64,000 nucleotides of DNA from Mesostigma viride (lineage: Eukaryota; Streptophyta; Mesostigmatophyceae; Mesostigmatales; Mesostigmataceae): NCBI GenBank assembly GCA_009746045.1, contig RPFO01000175.1, forward strand, positions 2,080,898 through 2,144,897. The letters are read 5' to 3'. Both the position numbers and the translations under genes were made by a program. The notes below the pieces were generated by a model. The model made no database searches, was not told where the DNA came from, and saw nothing but the letters and a program-made list of their open reading frames with translations. Each line of letters starts with the position of its first letter. Position 1 is the first letter of the stretch. This document shows positions 10,301 through 22,051 of this stretch, piece by piece.

Positions 10301-13300
10301 CTAGCTACATTCACTGGAAGATACTGAGCAAGCGCCACGTTGCAATGACCGTGTGAATCAGTTTTTGCCTCGCAAACCTAAACCTTCCACCTTGTTATTA
10401 CGGGGATGCGAATTCACGCAATGTCACAATGCAATATCGCAAAGTGTATGTTTACCGGTGCAGTGTATCCCATTTTCCTCATGCTTGCAAACGTAACAAT
10501 GATGCACATTGCACACCCACGACAAAACAACGACACAAGCATCGGCCATGCATATCTTATTTATTAATTTGATTTTTCATCTATTATTAATGGTTAATTT
10601 GATTTTCTATCCGGCTGGGTATCTGCGGTTCACATGATAACAGCCTCCAGGGTGACATATTAATAGGCCTCCAGGCTCCAGGGCCTCCAGACTACCTTCT
10701 CGGGGTAGTTTGGGTGCACCGCGTGCGCCATGTCGGCCGACACCAGGAAGCTGCGCGCGACCGCCATCTGGAAGTCTTGCTGGACATCAAGCATAGCGAT
10801 GGGAACGCGCCAACAAGCGATGGGAGCGCGCCAACAAGCGATGGGAACGCGCCAACAAGCGATGGGAGCGCGCCAACAAGCGATGGGAACGCGCCAACAA
10901 GCGATGGGAACGCGCCAACAAGCGATGGGAACGCGCCAACAAGCGATGGGAGCGCGCCAACAAGCGATGGGAACGCGCCAACAAGCGATGGGAACGCGCC
11001 AACAAGCGATGGGAACGCGCCAACAAGCGATGGGAGCGCGCCAACAAGCGATGGGAACGCGCCAACAAGCGATGGGAACGCGCCAACAAGCGATGGGAAC
11101 GCGCCAACAAGCGATGGGAACGCGCCAACAAGCGATGGGAACGCGCCAACAAGCGATGGGAACGCGCCAACAAGCGATGGGAGCGCGCCAACAAGCGATG
11201 GGAACGCGCCAACAAGCGATGGGAACGCGCCAACAAGCGATGGGAACGCGCCAACAAGCGATGGGAGCGCGCCAACAAGCGATGGGAACGCGCCAACAAG
11301 CGATGGGAACGCGCCAACAAGCGATGGGAACGCGCCAACAAGCGATGGGAGCGCGCCAACAAGCGATGGGAACGCGCCAACAAGCGATGGGAGCGCGCCA
11401 ACAAGCGATGGGAACGCGCCAACAAGCGATGGGAACGCGCCAACAAGCGATGGGAACGCGCCAACAAGCGATGGGAGCGCGCCAACAAGCGATGGGAACG
11501 CGCCAACAAGCGATGGGAGCGCGCCAACAAGCGATGGGAGCGCGCCAACAAGCGATGGGAACGCGCCAACAAGCGATGGGAACGCGCCAACAAGCGATGG
11601 GAACGCGCCAACAAGCGATGGGAGCGCGCCAACAAGCGATGGGAACGCGCCAACAAGCGATGGGAACGCGCCAACAAGCGATGGGAACGCGCCAACAAGC
11701 GATGGGAACGCGCCAACAAGCGATGGGAACGCGCCAACAAGCGATGGGAGCGCGCCAACAAGCGATGGGAACGCGCCAACAAGCGATGGGAACGCGCCAA
11801 CAAGCGATGGGAGCGCGCCAACAAGCGATGGGAGCGCGCCAACAAGCGATGGGAACGCGCCAACAAGCGATGGGAACGCGCCAACAAGCGATGGGAGCGC
11901 GCCAACAAGCGATGGGAACGCGCCAACAAGCGATGGGAACGCGCCAACAAGCGATGGGAACGCGCCAACAAGCGATGGGAACGCGCCAACAAGCGATGGG
12001 AACGCGCCAACAAGCGATGGGAACGCGCCAACAAGCGATGGGAACGCGCCAACAAGCGATGGGAACGCGCCAACAAGCGATGGGAACGCGCCAACAAGCG
12101 ATGGGAACGCGCCAACAAGCGATGGGAACGCGCCAACAAGAGCACGCCCACGAGGCGGTGATGGCAACCATGACCATGATGATGTCAGTGATGATGGCAT
12201 GAAACACCCATGGCAGGGTCTCATGCACAAACTGATTGTGAGTTGTAACTTTTCCGCGGAGACCAATGGAATCTATCCTTTGGACAAAGTTATCTATGCG
12301 GGCGCACTGAACAAGAGAATGCGTGCGGGCGGACACCATGCGTGTCATTATTTGATACGCTCTGCAGTCTAGTAGTGACAACACCGCCAAGGACTTGGGC
12401 TAGTCCTTGGCACATGGAAAGCAACATTCTACGAGCATCACAGCCAGTGGCAACCGCGCTCCACCCAGGCTTGACTGCTGGTGCATCAGTCTTTAATTCT
12501 GCATCATTTTTCTCTTAGACTTGAGCGCGTGAAATGGCCTCCATGCTGCACGTCATCATGCATAATCGCTGGCAGCAGCACGCCAGCCAATGCGAAATGT
12601 GGGCTAAACTACTGGGAATACTACAGGAAGTGCCAGGGAGTAGTAAAACATCGTGAGCGCACGCACTGCGCCGTCATTACTATTTCATTCATTAGTTCAA
12701 GACTGCATGCCTTTTGCTGAATGCGCTGGTAACTATAAATACTAAAGAAGCGCTGCAGTACCTGCTCCATGTGCCATTTGCCAAAAGCCTTGGTCACTAA
12801 AAATAATTTACAGTAACTGCCCCGTGTGGCCCTTGCCAAACGCCTCCATCACTATAAAAACTACAGTTGCTACAATACGTGCTCTCCGTGCCCCTTGCCA
12901 AACGCCTCGGTCACTACAAACACTTTACAGTACCTGCACTCCGTGCCCCTTGCCAAACGCCTCGGTCACGCGCGCGATGAGGTCCTTGAGCAGAGGCGCG
13001 GCCGCCCCGTGCGCCGAATTGCTCCCACATTCCTCGTGGTCGAACAGGGAGACGACGCGCACCTGGTGTATCACATGGTAAATATGTATAGTTTTGAATT
13101 TTTAGTATATATATACTGCTACTGTTGTGAGGAACTACTGTTACTGCATTACCATGAAATCTAACAATAGTGAGGCTAGAGCCGCACTTCTTGTGGTCAA
13201 ACAGGGGGATGACGCGAACCTGCGGCACTCCTCGGAGCATGGGTACAGGTCGAGCATAGTCGGGTGTGGGAACAGTAGTCCTCACAATCTCGGCCAACAG

Positions 13301-16300
13301 GTCGGGTGTGGGAACAGTAGTCCTCACAATCTCGGCCAAGAGATTGGGTACTATCCACGCATGTTGCGGGGGGGAGCACATCTGTGGGAAAAACTGGTAT
13401 CTTGCCATCTAAACTTGGTTGCCGACTGAGATGCAATGAGTAGCTATGATGAGCGCCGCTGTGGCTAGCCTTCGGGCTTGAAGGAAAAGGGGAGCTTCTG
13501 TCCCCCTTCTCACTGTGCAAAAAAGGATGGGAAGCACTGTAATCTGGTGTTATTGTGCTCCGCGACTCCCCAACGGGCAACGGGAGCGCGAGACTAATTA
13601 ATTAGTTAATGAATGAATGAATGAATGAATGAACGAACGAACGAACGAACGAACGAACGAACGAACGAACGAACGAACGAACGAACGAACGAACGAACGA
13701 ACGAACGAACGAACGAACGAACGAACGAACGAACGAACGAACGAACGAACGAACGAACGAACGAACGAACGAACGAACGAACGAACGAACGAACGAACGA
13801 ACGAACGAACGAACGAACGAACGAACGAACGAACGAACGAACGAACGAACGAACGAATGAATGAATGAGTGAGTGAATGAATGAATGAATGAATGAATGA
13901 ATGAATAATACACTGATTGGTTGCAGATCCCATGCAGTTGAGGAATAGGGGAGAATATGAACATTGCAACCGAGAGAAGCAGGTGTAATTGATATATAGA
14001 TCCTGGGGTTTCTCTGACAGCAAATTTGCGATGTTGGGGCGCACAACCAGGAATGGCCTACGAGCGCTGGTGGGACAAGCTTGAGGCGTACATGCCGGCT
14101 TTGTGACTTTAAGGTACAGCGGCCTTTAGCACACCAGCCGATGTTTAAAAGCATGCAAACGTTAAAGAGCACGCGGACGTAAAAGGGTAGGCGGACGCTA
14201 AAGAGCACGCGGATGCTGAAGGGATGGACCACGTCGTGCGATGGCATAAGCCAAAGGGGATCCCGTCAGCAGAAAGCAGAAAGCAGGTCAGCATGTCGAA
14301 GCGATGACAGCAAACATCAGAAAGCAGGTCAGCATGTCGAAGCGATGACAGCAAACATCCGCGCATGGAACGCTAAAGAACGCCTATCTGATCGATCGAA
14401 CCGCTTTTGCAAATGTCAACGGCATCTGCTATCTTTGTCACGGGCAATAGCTCACGTATTCCTCTCCGCCTGCATACGGCATCCCTGGCTCCAACAGCTA
14501 TTGCCAAACAAAATCCATCCCACCTGCATCAGATGTGAGCGGCAGATACGATGTGTACTGCCAGCCGCCACGATTCGCAGCCACAGTGCCACACACAGGA
14601 AGCAACGCACCATGCTCTCGTCCCCAAGGCTGGAGCACGAGTCGAGCAGGGACTTGGTGCAGACGAACGACATGCACAGGTTGTCCAGGCGCCCTGTCGC
14701 ACGAAACCAGCCATGCAGATTTGCTCCCAGTCAAGGCACGGCCAGGGTGTCAGGCAATAGCCCCGGCAGCAGGCATGCTTGCAATGCTGTGCATCGATGG
14801 GGGGAGAGGGGGGGGAAGGGGGTTCATCTTCTTACTTTTCCTCTAATATGTTGTCCATCATGAATGCTCAATAATTGATAGACAATTTCAAAACTTTTAA
14901 GACGAGAAGGACAGTCTACACCAGCAGCGCTCACTATCTACCCGATCTCAAGGAGACACCCAGCGCAGGCATGCCATTACCACAAACTATAGTGACCATG
15001 ATCTCAAGGAGACACCCAGCGCAGGCATGCCATTACCACAAACTATAGTGACCATGATCTCAAGGAGACACCCAGCGCAGGCATGCCATTACCACAAACT
15101 ATAGTGACCATGATCTCAAGGAGACACCCAGCGCAGGCATGCCATTACCACAAACTATAGTGACCATGATCTCAAGGAGACACTCAGCGCAGGCTTGACA
15201 CTATTGTAGTATAGTGACCATAATACCAAAGAGACAACCAGCGCAGGCCGGAAATCTGGAGAGTCCAGACCATGGCAGTACCGGCCGGCTGATGTCCTCT
15301 CGAACCAGCAGACATGTCCATGTTTCTACAAAATAAAATGAACTGAACGGTTTTGGGTCCACGAATGTAGATGAGCCACAGAAGGCCCTAACGAACGAAA
15401 GACTCTGATAGAAGGCGCTGTTGGATGGAGATGATAAGAAAATCAAACATGGATACTGAATCCATAGTACAGAGGATTTGCTCCGTGTTCCCTGATGCCA
15501 AGCAGGTCAGCGGGGTCGCGGCGCATACCTATAATAACCTATCTGGCATATAATAATAATAATAACAATAATAAGTTAGTTATTGAATACAATCCCCCCG
15601 CTGGCGTCATGGTGACACGATTTGCAGAGGCAGGACCCGTTCACAGAGGTCAAGAGCCCACAGCTTCCAGGGCGGTCTTACCCACCGCTACCCTGGTGGT
15701 CTCGCCCACCCATGTCCAAGGGTAGACCGCAGCCTCCATGACAACAGCTACCATGGCAGCAGTGCAGCAGGCCAGAACATGGGGACGGTACCCGGGGGAA
15801 GGGCGGCCTGTTATCATGGTTATAGTGGTAATAGAGAATGGGAACGCAGCTGACAAAAGGGGGTTGCCGTTTGGCGGCCAGACGAACGAAATGTTCTAGA
15901 ATACCAGCGAAGGGCGCATATTGCGTGACAATCTCGCAAGGCGAAAGGAAAGGGGAGCGAGGGGAGCGCAACTTGCCTGAAAAGATGAACTCCCGCGCTG
16001 CGCCGCCGATGACTGGACAAGCGGAAAGACAATGTGTCCACGCAGCCAGCGTGCATGAAGCCCCAAAGGGCAGAAGACGCAGAAATGAGAGGCATGAAGC
16101 AGAAGTTGACTCGGTATGAAGCAGAAGATGCAGAATGGAGCGTCTGGATGTATGACATAAGAGGCTGTACTAGTATTACATAAGAGGATGTATGACATAA
16201 GCCCATAACCCAACCCTGGCTGTGTAAATATCCTTATCCTTATCCAACCGTCCTGTTACGTGCTCTCACTTTCGCTGCTGTTCTCACCCCCATCATCGTT

Positions 16301-19300
16301 ATTCTTACACAACTATATAATATTCTTGAATCTTGATAGCAGCAATCCCTGGCAATCCCCTCCACCCGCTCAGCTCACCGATGGGTTGCCCGTCACAACC
16401 CTGTAGCTCAAAACAGCAGGCTGTCTCGAAACAGAAGGCTATCTCGAAACAGAAGGCTATCCCGAAACAGCAGGCTATCTCGAAACAGCAGGCTATCTCG
16501 AAACAGCAGGCTATCTTGCCCTCATGTTTGCTAGTGCGCATGTACAGCCCAACCAGGTTGCTCACCGCTGGGCTGCGCGTCGCAGACCTGCAGCTCAAAG
16601 TCCACGATCTGGTCCACGGCACAGCCCAGCTCGTCCGCGAGCAGCTAAGGTAATACACGGCACGACATGTGCAGTGGCCAGTCCAAGGAATGGTGGAAGG
16701 GAGAGTCAGTATCAGGCTGGTCCACGGCACAGCCCAGCTCGTGTGCCGACAGCTGAACCAAGTTACAGCATAGACTTACAGTGGCCTTATGGTGGCCATG
16801 CATGCGGAGAGGTGGCTGGGTGACCTAGGTGCGTGGTGCAAACCAAGGGCACTGTCAAGAATGCACGTGTCAGCGTTTTTTGTCTGCAGCACAGCCCAAA
16901 TGGTCCACCAGCTGCTGAACCTACGACAGATACGTAAGCCAACAGAGGTATGGCACAGGTATGCTATGGCGGCCAAAGGACCAGCGTGATTGCCTGTGTC
17001 AAAATCCAAAAGAGGAAGGAAGTGAAAACGAAAGGTCTATGTCAGCTATCGGCCGAAGATCTCCAAACTAGCACGGCGCTGAAAAGAATATGGAGCAGAA
17101 CCGTCTATATTTTCAAGAACATAACTCCGATTTCGAGGACATAAACAATTAAAATTCAATTGCAGCCACAACACGATACGACAAGAAAAGCACCATCAAC
17201 ACAACATGATCACATGCTAACGATACCTTCATCAAAATGGGGTGATGCCTGGCGGACGCCGACAAACTATCTGCCCCTGCTCCTTCCCCTGGCGCCCCTG
17301 CTGCGGCTGCTGCAGGTGCGGTGGCAGCAGCGCTGCCTGCGGCGGACCCGGCTCCCGCGACGTCTGGTGCGGGGCACTCGAGCGATGCCTGGGCATACAG
17401 GGGTCCGAGCCATGGGGCGCACACACAAGTATGGTGGGCACGTAAGTAGGTTGAATTATGATGAATAGGATCAGCAGATTCACACTCGAGCGATGCCTGG
17501 GCATACACAGTCCGAGGGTGGGGCAGTGGGCACACAACCTGGTGGGCGCATTGCAGCATTTCTCATGACAAGTTCTTATGACAAGTTGCAGCATTTCTCA
17601 TGACAAGTAGGATTAGCTGGCAGATTCGCACTCTCGTGATGCCTGGGGATCAAAGGATGAACGGGAAGTCAAGGAATCAAGGACATAAGATGGGCCACAT
17701 ATCATCGTTGGCACCCATGCAGCACCTATGCACGATAGTAAGCGAAAAAATAACAGTGGTCAGGATATCCCTACTGTTCAGCTCCTATTGTCCACATTTG
17801 CAAGATAGATTTTCATGCAAGGCTGACATGGTGAGGGACATGAGTCAATCTCGAACCTGGAACCTGGGATCCACCCACCTTGGCCGGTGTGGCAAGCTAT
17901 GGTGATGGGCCTCGGAAGAAAATGCGCCCTGCAGCGCGCTTGGTCCCTCCAGCTAGGCTACAGCATCGAGCATACTGTCTCAGTAGGTTTCACCCCAACC
18001 TGCCTTTACCTGCGTGGCGGTCATGATGGGCCTTGAGTGGGACTGCACTGCTGCACGCGGGTTATCCCTTCAGTGGCAACATAACATAGCACAGCACGCC
18101 AAGCATAACATAGCACAGCACGCCAAGCATAACATAGCACAGCACGCCAAGCATAACATAGCACAGCACGCCAAGCATAACATAGCACAGCACGCCAAGC
18201 ATAACATAGCACAGCACGCCAAGCATAACACAGCAGGCCAGGAGACATGCCTAGGCTCGACCCACCTTGACCTGCGTCAAACAAGCAAGCGGGTTGCCTT
18301 GCGAAGCCGTAGGGGTTGATGATATATAAGCCTAGAGCCAGGATAGCCTAGCACCCACCTTGACCTGCGTCAAACAAGCAAGCGGGTTGCCTTGCGAAGC
18401 CGTAGGGGGTGATGATATATAAACCTAGAGCCAGGATAGCCTAGCACCCACCTTGACCTGCGTCAAACAAGCAAGCGGGTTGCCTTGCGAAGCCGTAGGG
18501 GTTGATGATATATAAACCTAGAGCCAGGATAGCCTAGCACCCACCTTGACCTGCGTCAAACAAGCACGCGGGTCGCCTTGCGAAGCCGTAGGCAGTGATG
18601 ATATATAAGCCTAGAGCCAGGATAGCCTAGCACCCACCTTGACCTGCGTCAAACAAGCACGCGGGTTGCCTTGCGAAGCCGTAGGCAGTGATGATATATA
18701 AGCCTAGAGCCAGGATAGCCTAGCACCCACCTTGACCTGCGTCAAACAAGCAAGCGGGTTGCCTTGCGAAGCCGTAGGGGGTGATGATATATAAGCCTAG
18801 AGCCAGGATAGCCTAGCACCCACCTTGACCGGCGTCAAACAAGCACGCGGGTTGCCTTGCGAAGCCGTAGGGGGTGATGATATATAAGCCTAGAGCCAGG
18901 ATAGCCTAGCACCCACCTTGACCTGCGTCAAACAAGCAAGCGGGTTGCCTTGCGAAGCCGTAGGGGTTGATGATATATAAGCCTAGAGCCAGGATAGCCT
19001 AGCACCCACCTTGACCTGCGTCAAACAAGCACGCGGGTTGCCTTGCGAAGCCGTAGGGGGTGATGATATATAAGCCTAGAGCCAGGATAGCCTAGCACCC
19101 ACCTTGACCTGCGTGGCGATAATGGGCAGCAGCTGCGTCTGCGTGTTGGGCTTGAAGCCACTCTCGTTGACCGAGCTGCTTGAGTGCACACCGATAGAAC
19201 GTGGGCACGCAAGAACATGGTGAAGGCGTATTGTTGGTGTTGGCGGTGGCGATGGGGGTATGCAAGGCCCTTGTTGAGGAGTTGTTGTTGTTGTTGGCTG

Positions 19301-21159
19301 TGGGGTGTACTGAAGAGGGCGGGAAAATCCACTCTCGCCGACCACAAGCTTTGGGTGTACACACTGGTATGCACGGTGGGGGGTGATGTGTGCATGCATG
19401 GACGAGGGCGGTGGTGGATGGGGTTGGGAAAATGGGGGACGCAGCGAGGGACTCATCATCGACTATGCTGCAGCGGGTCTTGCAAGGTTTGTGTATGCGG
19501 GAATTGCGTGGCAGCAGCGTGTGGTGGTGAGACCTGGAGAATCAGCCTTACATCAATCCCGAGAAAGAGTTGGATGCAGACAGCTGGCTTCATTGGCTAT
19601 GCTGTCTGTCTGAAAATACATACTGGTCATCCAGAAAAATAGTACATGCTCATTGAAAGAATAAATTGCACTCAAAGTTATAGAAAGCCTACTTGACTAG
19701 GCTGTAGGGCTGTTTACATACAGGAATGGGCTGTATACAAATAGGAATAAGGAATGTATGGTTGTCTCCTTGATATAGGAAAGGGCTGTATACATGCAGG
19801 AATGGGCTGCATATGACTTCATACAGGAATAACGGCATCCAATCCGCACGGGCAGGGTGCTCATGTGCCCAAATGGAAGGCACCCACAGGCTGGTCATGT
19901 TCTATACCCATGTGCTGGTATATATTGTGGATAGACCAGCGTGCGAATAACTGCCCCTTTCAGCTACTCACCGATCCAAGTGGATGGCCAGGTTGGGAAT
20001 GCGCAGGATCGGGCGCGCGATGTGGACCAGTCGTTGCGTGACACCTGGCTTCCCCTCGTGCGCCTGCGCGGACGTCTTTGCCTTCTTCCTGGACGGCTCG
20101 TCCGCGCCTGCAGGGTGCGCAGGCGGTGCGTGGAAACAGGAGGGTGAGGAGTATTGCAGAAGGTGGTGTATGTGACCAATGGCACGAGCGAGAAAGCGAG
20201 CAAAGAAGTGTCGGAAAATAAAAGAACGCCCATAACGAGCACACTTTTCTTTTTCAGACGGGGAACGGGATCAAACTGTGTGCACAAGAAAGCAAGAAGG
20301 AGACATATCAATAAAAAAAACAAAAGAAGACATAAAACATGGCTAAGCACCGTACAATTAGGCAGAGCATCAAAAGCATGACATCCCTCCACAGCCACGC
20401 CACCAACCAAACAAAGATAACTCTCCAAGCATTAACCTGTATTACATCTCAATGCGGGATTTGCAATAAGATAGCTCTCACCGCAGGTGTTGATCATCAC
20501 ACTGCAGGTGTTCATGGAAGCACACGGATCCCAGGACGCCACCCACCAAAGTCTCTGGCCCCCGCCCGCAGGAACACGCGCCCGGCCAGCGTCAAATCCC
20601 TGTCGAACCATGTGTGCCAGAGGCCGCCGCCGTACGTCTCCACGCCCACCCCCAGGTAGGCCCCCTTCTTGGCCTTGCTCACCGCCTTGACTTTGAGACA
20701 GGGACTGTCGGTGTGGGCGCCCAGGACCAGGAACCCATTACCGGCTTTGTATCTGCGGGGTGGGGGTGGGGTGGGGGTTGGGGGGTTAGGTGCATTAATG
20801 TGGGGGGACAGCCGAGAGCCTATGGTCTGGCAACGGAAAGGGGAAGCGGAGCGGGGGTGGGTGAATGGGTGGGAGGGGAGGGGCGACCGGCTGGCATGCG
20901 AGCAGAAAGAAGTGCGGCTCCTGTTCTGAGGATGGCGCTTACTTCTGGCTGATGCACGACAGGGCATGTGGGTTGCGTGCAAACAGGGGGTTGCAAAGGT
21001 CCAGTCCTAAGAATACCCCTTACTTCTGGCCGATGCAGAAGGCGGTGATGGAAGAGTGGTTTCGGGTGAAGTAATACTTGCCGCCGGCTTCCAGGCTCCA
21101 CGGCTCCTTCTCGTGGATCTGCTCGAAACCCGCTTGCGAGAGCATACTCTTGCACGTTG
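7306..21159 (-). CDS. DNPEP: Aspartyl aminopeptidase (peptidase family M18), split gene
   Basis: Cytosolic zinc exopeptidase that removes N-terminal Asp/Glu. Thirteen minus-strand exons: 21159-21024, 20752-20547, 20107-19972, 19175-19103, 17388-17227, 16644-16566, 16012-15977, 14693-14611, 13062-12934, 10779-10696, 9878-9744, 9004-8892, 7360-7306. Together they give 1,427 nt, about 475 residues, near the family's length; every junction keeps phase. The metal ligands expected for M18 are all visible: His in GAHTDSP (exon 20752), Asp in GRLDNL (14693), Glu in DHEECGS (13062), Asp in [11 protein letters not shown] (10779), His in PQLSMHS (9004). [21 protein letters not shown] is a family signature. 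Exon 16012 ends in CAG/GCAAGT and exon 9878 probably in CAG/GCACGC, both GC donors. The first exon (about 30-40 residues) and the last (about 20-25) were not found. The Ala/Gly-rich insert in exon 17388 is unusual. Family call is near certain; outer ends unknown. Confidence 0.9.
7710..7912. repeat. (GGTC)n microsatellite, about 50 copies
   Basis: Nearly uninterrupted GGTC tetranucleotides with a few GGAC variants at the left end and one GTCA near the right. It lies in the aminopeptidase intron between exons 9004-8892 and 7360-7306. The Ser-Val-Gly-Arg ORF it generates is an artefact. Confidence 0.97.
8163..8310. repeat. Tandem AT-rich repeat, about three 45-bp units
   Basis: Units contain TTAATAACAGTAATAATAA followed by ACCTATACTA and diverge slightly from each other. 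They are intronic in the aminopeptidase gene. Confidence 0.8.
8541..8885. repeat. GACAGC/GCCGACAGC minisatellite beside a splice donor
   Basis: CCACCA runs pass into repeats of GCCGACAGC and then GACGGCAGC/GACGACAGC. The array starts only a few bases inside the intron from the donor of exon 9004-8892 (donor GTACGT, read on the minus strand). Long Ala/Thr/Arg/Gln ORFs here are repeat artefacts. Confidence 0.9.
9200..9300. repeat. Short tandem GCACGTTTTGGGCGCAA-like units
   Basis: Four imperfect units of a GCACGTTTT-GGGCGCAA-type motif lie in the intron between exons 9878-9744 and 9004-8892. Confidence 0.7.
10787..12140. repeat. 21-bp minisatellite with two alternating variants, about 64 units
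   Basis: The unit reads AGCGATGGG-A(A/G)C-GCGCCAACA. Units differ almost only at one position, giving an AAC or an AGC version in an irregular binary order. The array ends a few bases short of the acceptor of exon 10779-10696. Since 21 is divisible by three, frames remain open on both strands over more than 500 codons, but the array is intronic. In the reverse direction the flanking ORF runs into the true exon, which explains its length. Confidence 0.95.
13609..13905. repeat. (GAAT)n-(GAAC)n-(GAAT)n compound microsatellite
   Basis: A long ACGA/GAAC core (about 13630-13855) is bordered on both sides by GAAT units. It lies in the intron between exons 14693-14611 and 13062-12934. Confidence 0.95.
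14934..15235. repeat. 58-bp tandem repeat, about five units
   Basis: Units begin GATCTCAAGGAGACACCCAG and end ACTATAGTGACCAT. The first four are nearly identical and the last is diverged. Intronic in the aminopeptidase gene. Confidence 0.9.
16408..16515. repeat. 18-bp tandem repeat (GGCTATCTCGAAACAGCA type)
   Basis: Five to six units with A/G and T/C variants lie between the true 3' end of exon 16644-16566 and a decayed copy of that same exon end at about 16371-16412. Confidence 0.85.
18081..18232. repeat. 24-bp tandem repeat, about six units
   Basis: Units contain CATAACATAGCACAGCACG followed by CCAAG. Intronic in the aminopeptidase gene, beside the 93-bp array. Confidence 0.95.
18250..19110 (-). 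repeat. About 93-bp array carrying ten copies of an exon end with its splice donor
   Basis: Each unit contains, on the minus strand, ACGCAGGTCAAG/GTGGGTG. Those are the last 12 bases of aminopeptidase exon 19175-19103 and its GT donor. Copies begin near 18256, 18350, 18445, 18537, 18630, 18724, 18819, 18909 and 19002; the true exon end is at 19095-19114. The rest of the unit has GATGATATATAAGCCTAGAG and a CTTGCGAAGCCGTAGG segment. The array therefore offers about ten nearly identical 5' splice sites in tandem. Confidence 0.9.
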
Positions 21160-22047
21160 CTGGGAATTGGTGTTCCGATAACAAGAAATGTGGTGCGAAG
21201 AGCGGCAAAGAACTCAGGGCGGTGAGCTGTAGCACATGCACGCGCCTGTTGTGATGATTATCCTCCAAGCAGCTAAATTGGACTTTTATCCATGCATTCC
21301 TGGATAGCCGTAAGGAAGATGTGTAAGGCCGGTAGCACCGGCAGGCAGGCAGTGTGCTTTGTAAATTGGCAAAGGTGCCACATATCTCGCATGAAATTCG
21401 GAGGTCAGAACAGGCCTATGGCAATAGTTAAAAAAACCGACTGATATGTAACGGACGACTAGAACTCCTTTCCAAGGAAACGTGCGCTGTTTCCTCGCAA
21501 ACGACGAAGCCGGCTCAATTGCACAGAGGCAGGCCTGGGGAATGCTGCACCGGATAATGTGACATGTGCTACGGGGAAACGGCACATAACGCGCCGTCAA
21601 CGTGCGAGCTTCATGTAAACACCATGATCCACCTATCATGCAGGTACTCCGCCGGCAGACATTTTATACACAAAGTTTTCGGGTCCAAGTTGACGTTCTT
21701 GATTGGGTATGCAGGTTGCTAGGAACATGCTAACGCATTTCGTGCGTGGTACATCGCAACGTAAATCTGAAAATTGATTCTGATGGCATCCACACACAGT
21801 CTAGAGAGCCAGGTACGGTATACCACCACCGCTAGGTACTTAGCCAGCCATCGATGACGTCATAATCCAATTTGTGCGGGTCCTGTACATACCAACTGCA
21901 TGGAAGCTAGTCGGCGAGCTGTTCAAAAAGGACACCAGCTCGTCCGCAACCTTCCCTTCACCCGCCGACATTTTTCACGTTCACTGAATCACTATCAATA
22001 TCCTCTTGAATTAAAACCTGTAGACGGCCATACCCAGACTACCACGA
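21160..22047. other. Upstream of the second aminopeptidase exon; first exon not found
   Basis: The exon at 21159 starts with two bases completing a split codon, so a coding exon must lie upstream on the minus strand. I saw no segment here resembling the family's N-terminal FHAV region. It may be very short, or lie beyond the TIR element. Confidence 0.4.
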
Positions 22048-22051
22048 TTAA

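Noticed and set aside
10660-12390. A 576-residue minus ORF and a 552-residue plus ORF
   Set aside because: They run through the 21-bp minisatellite. The only meaningful part is the true aminopeptidase exon 10779-10696 inside the minus ORF.
13180-13235. Alternative aminopeptidase exon with [14 protein letters not shown]
   Set aside because: The catalytic Glu pair is replaced by Lys-Lys and the copy breaks off after about 15 codons; the intact version is at 13062-12934.
18250-19110. CRISPR-like regular array
   Set aside because: Units are contiguous with no unique spacers, in a eukaryotic intron; it is a tandem repeat of an exon-intron junction.
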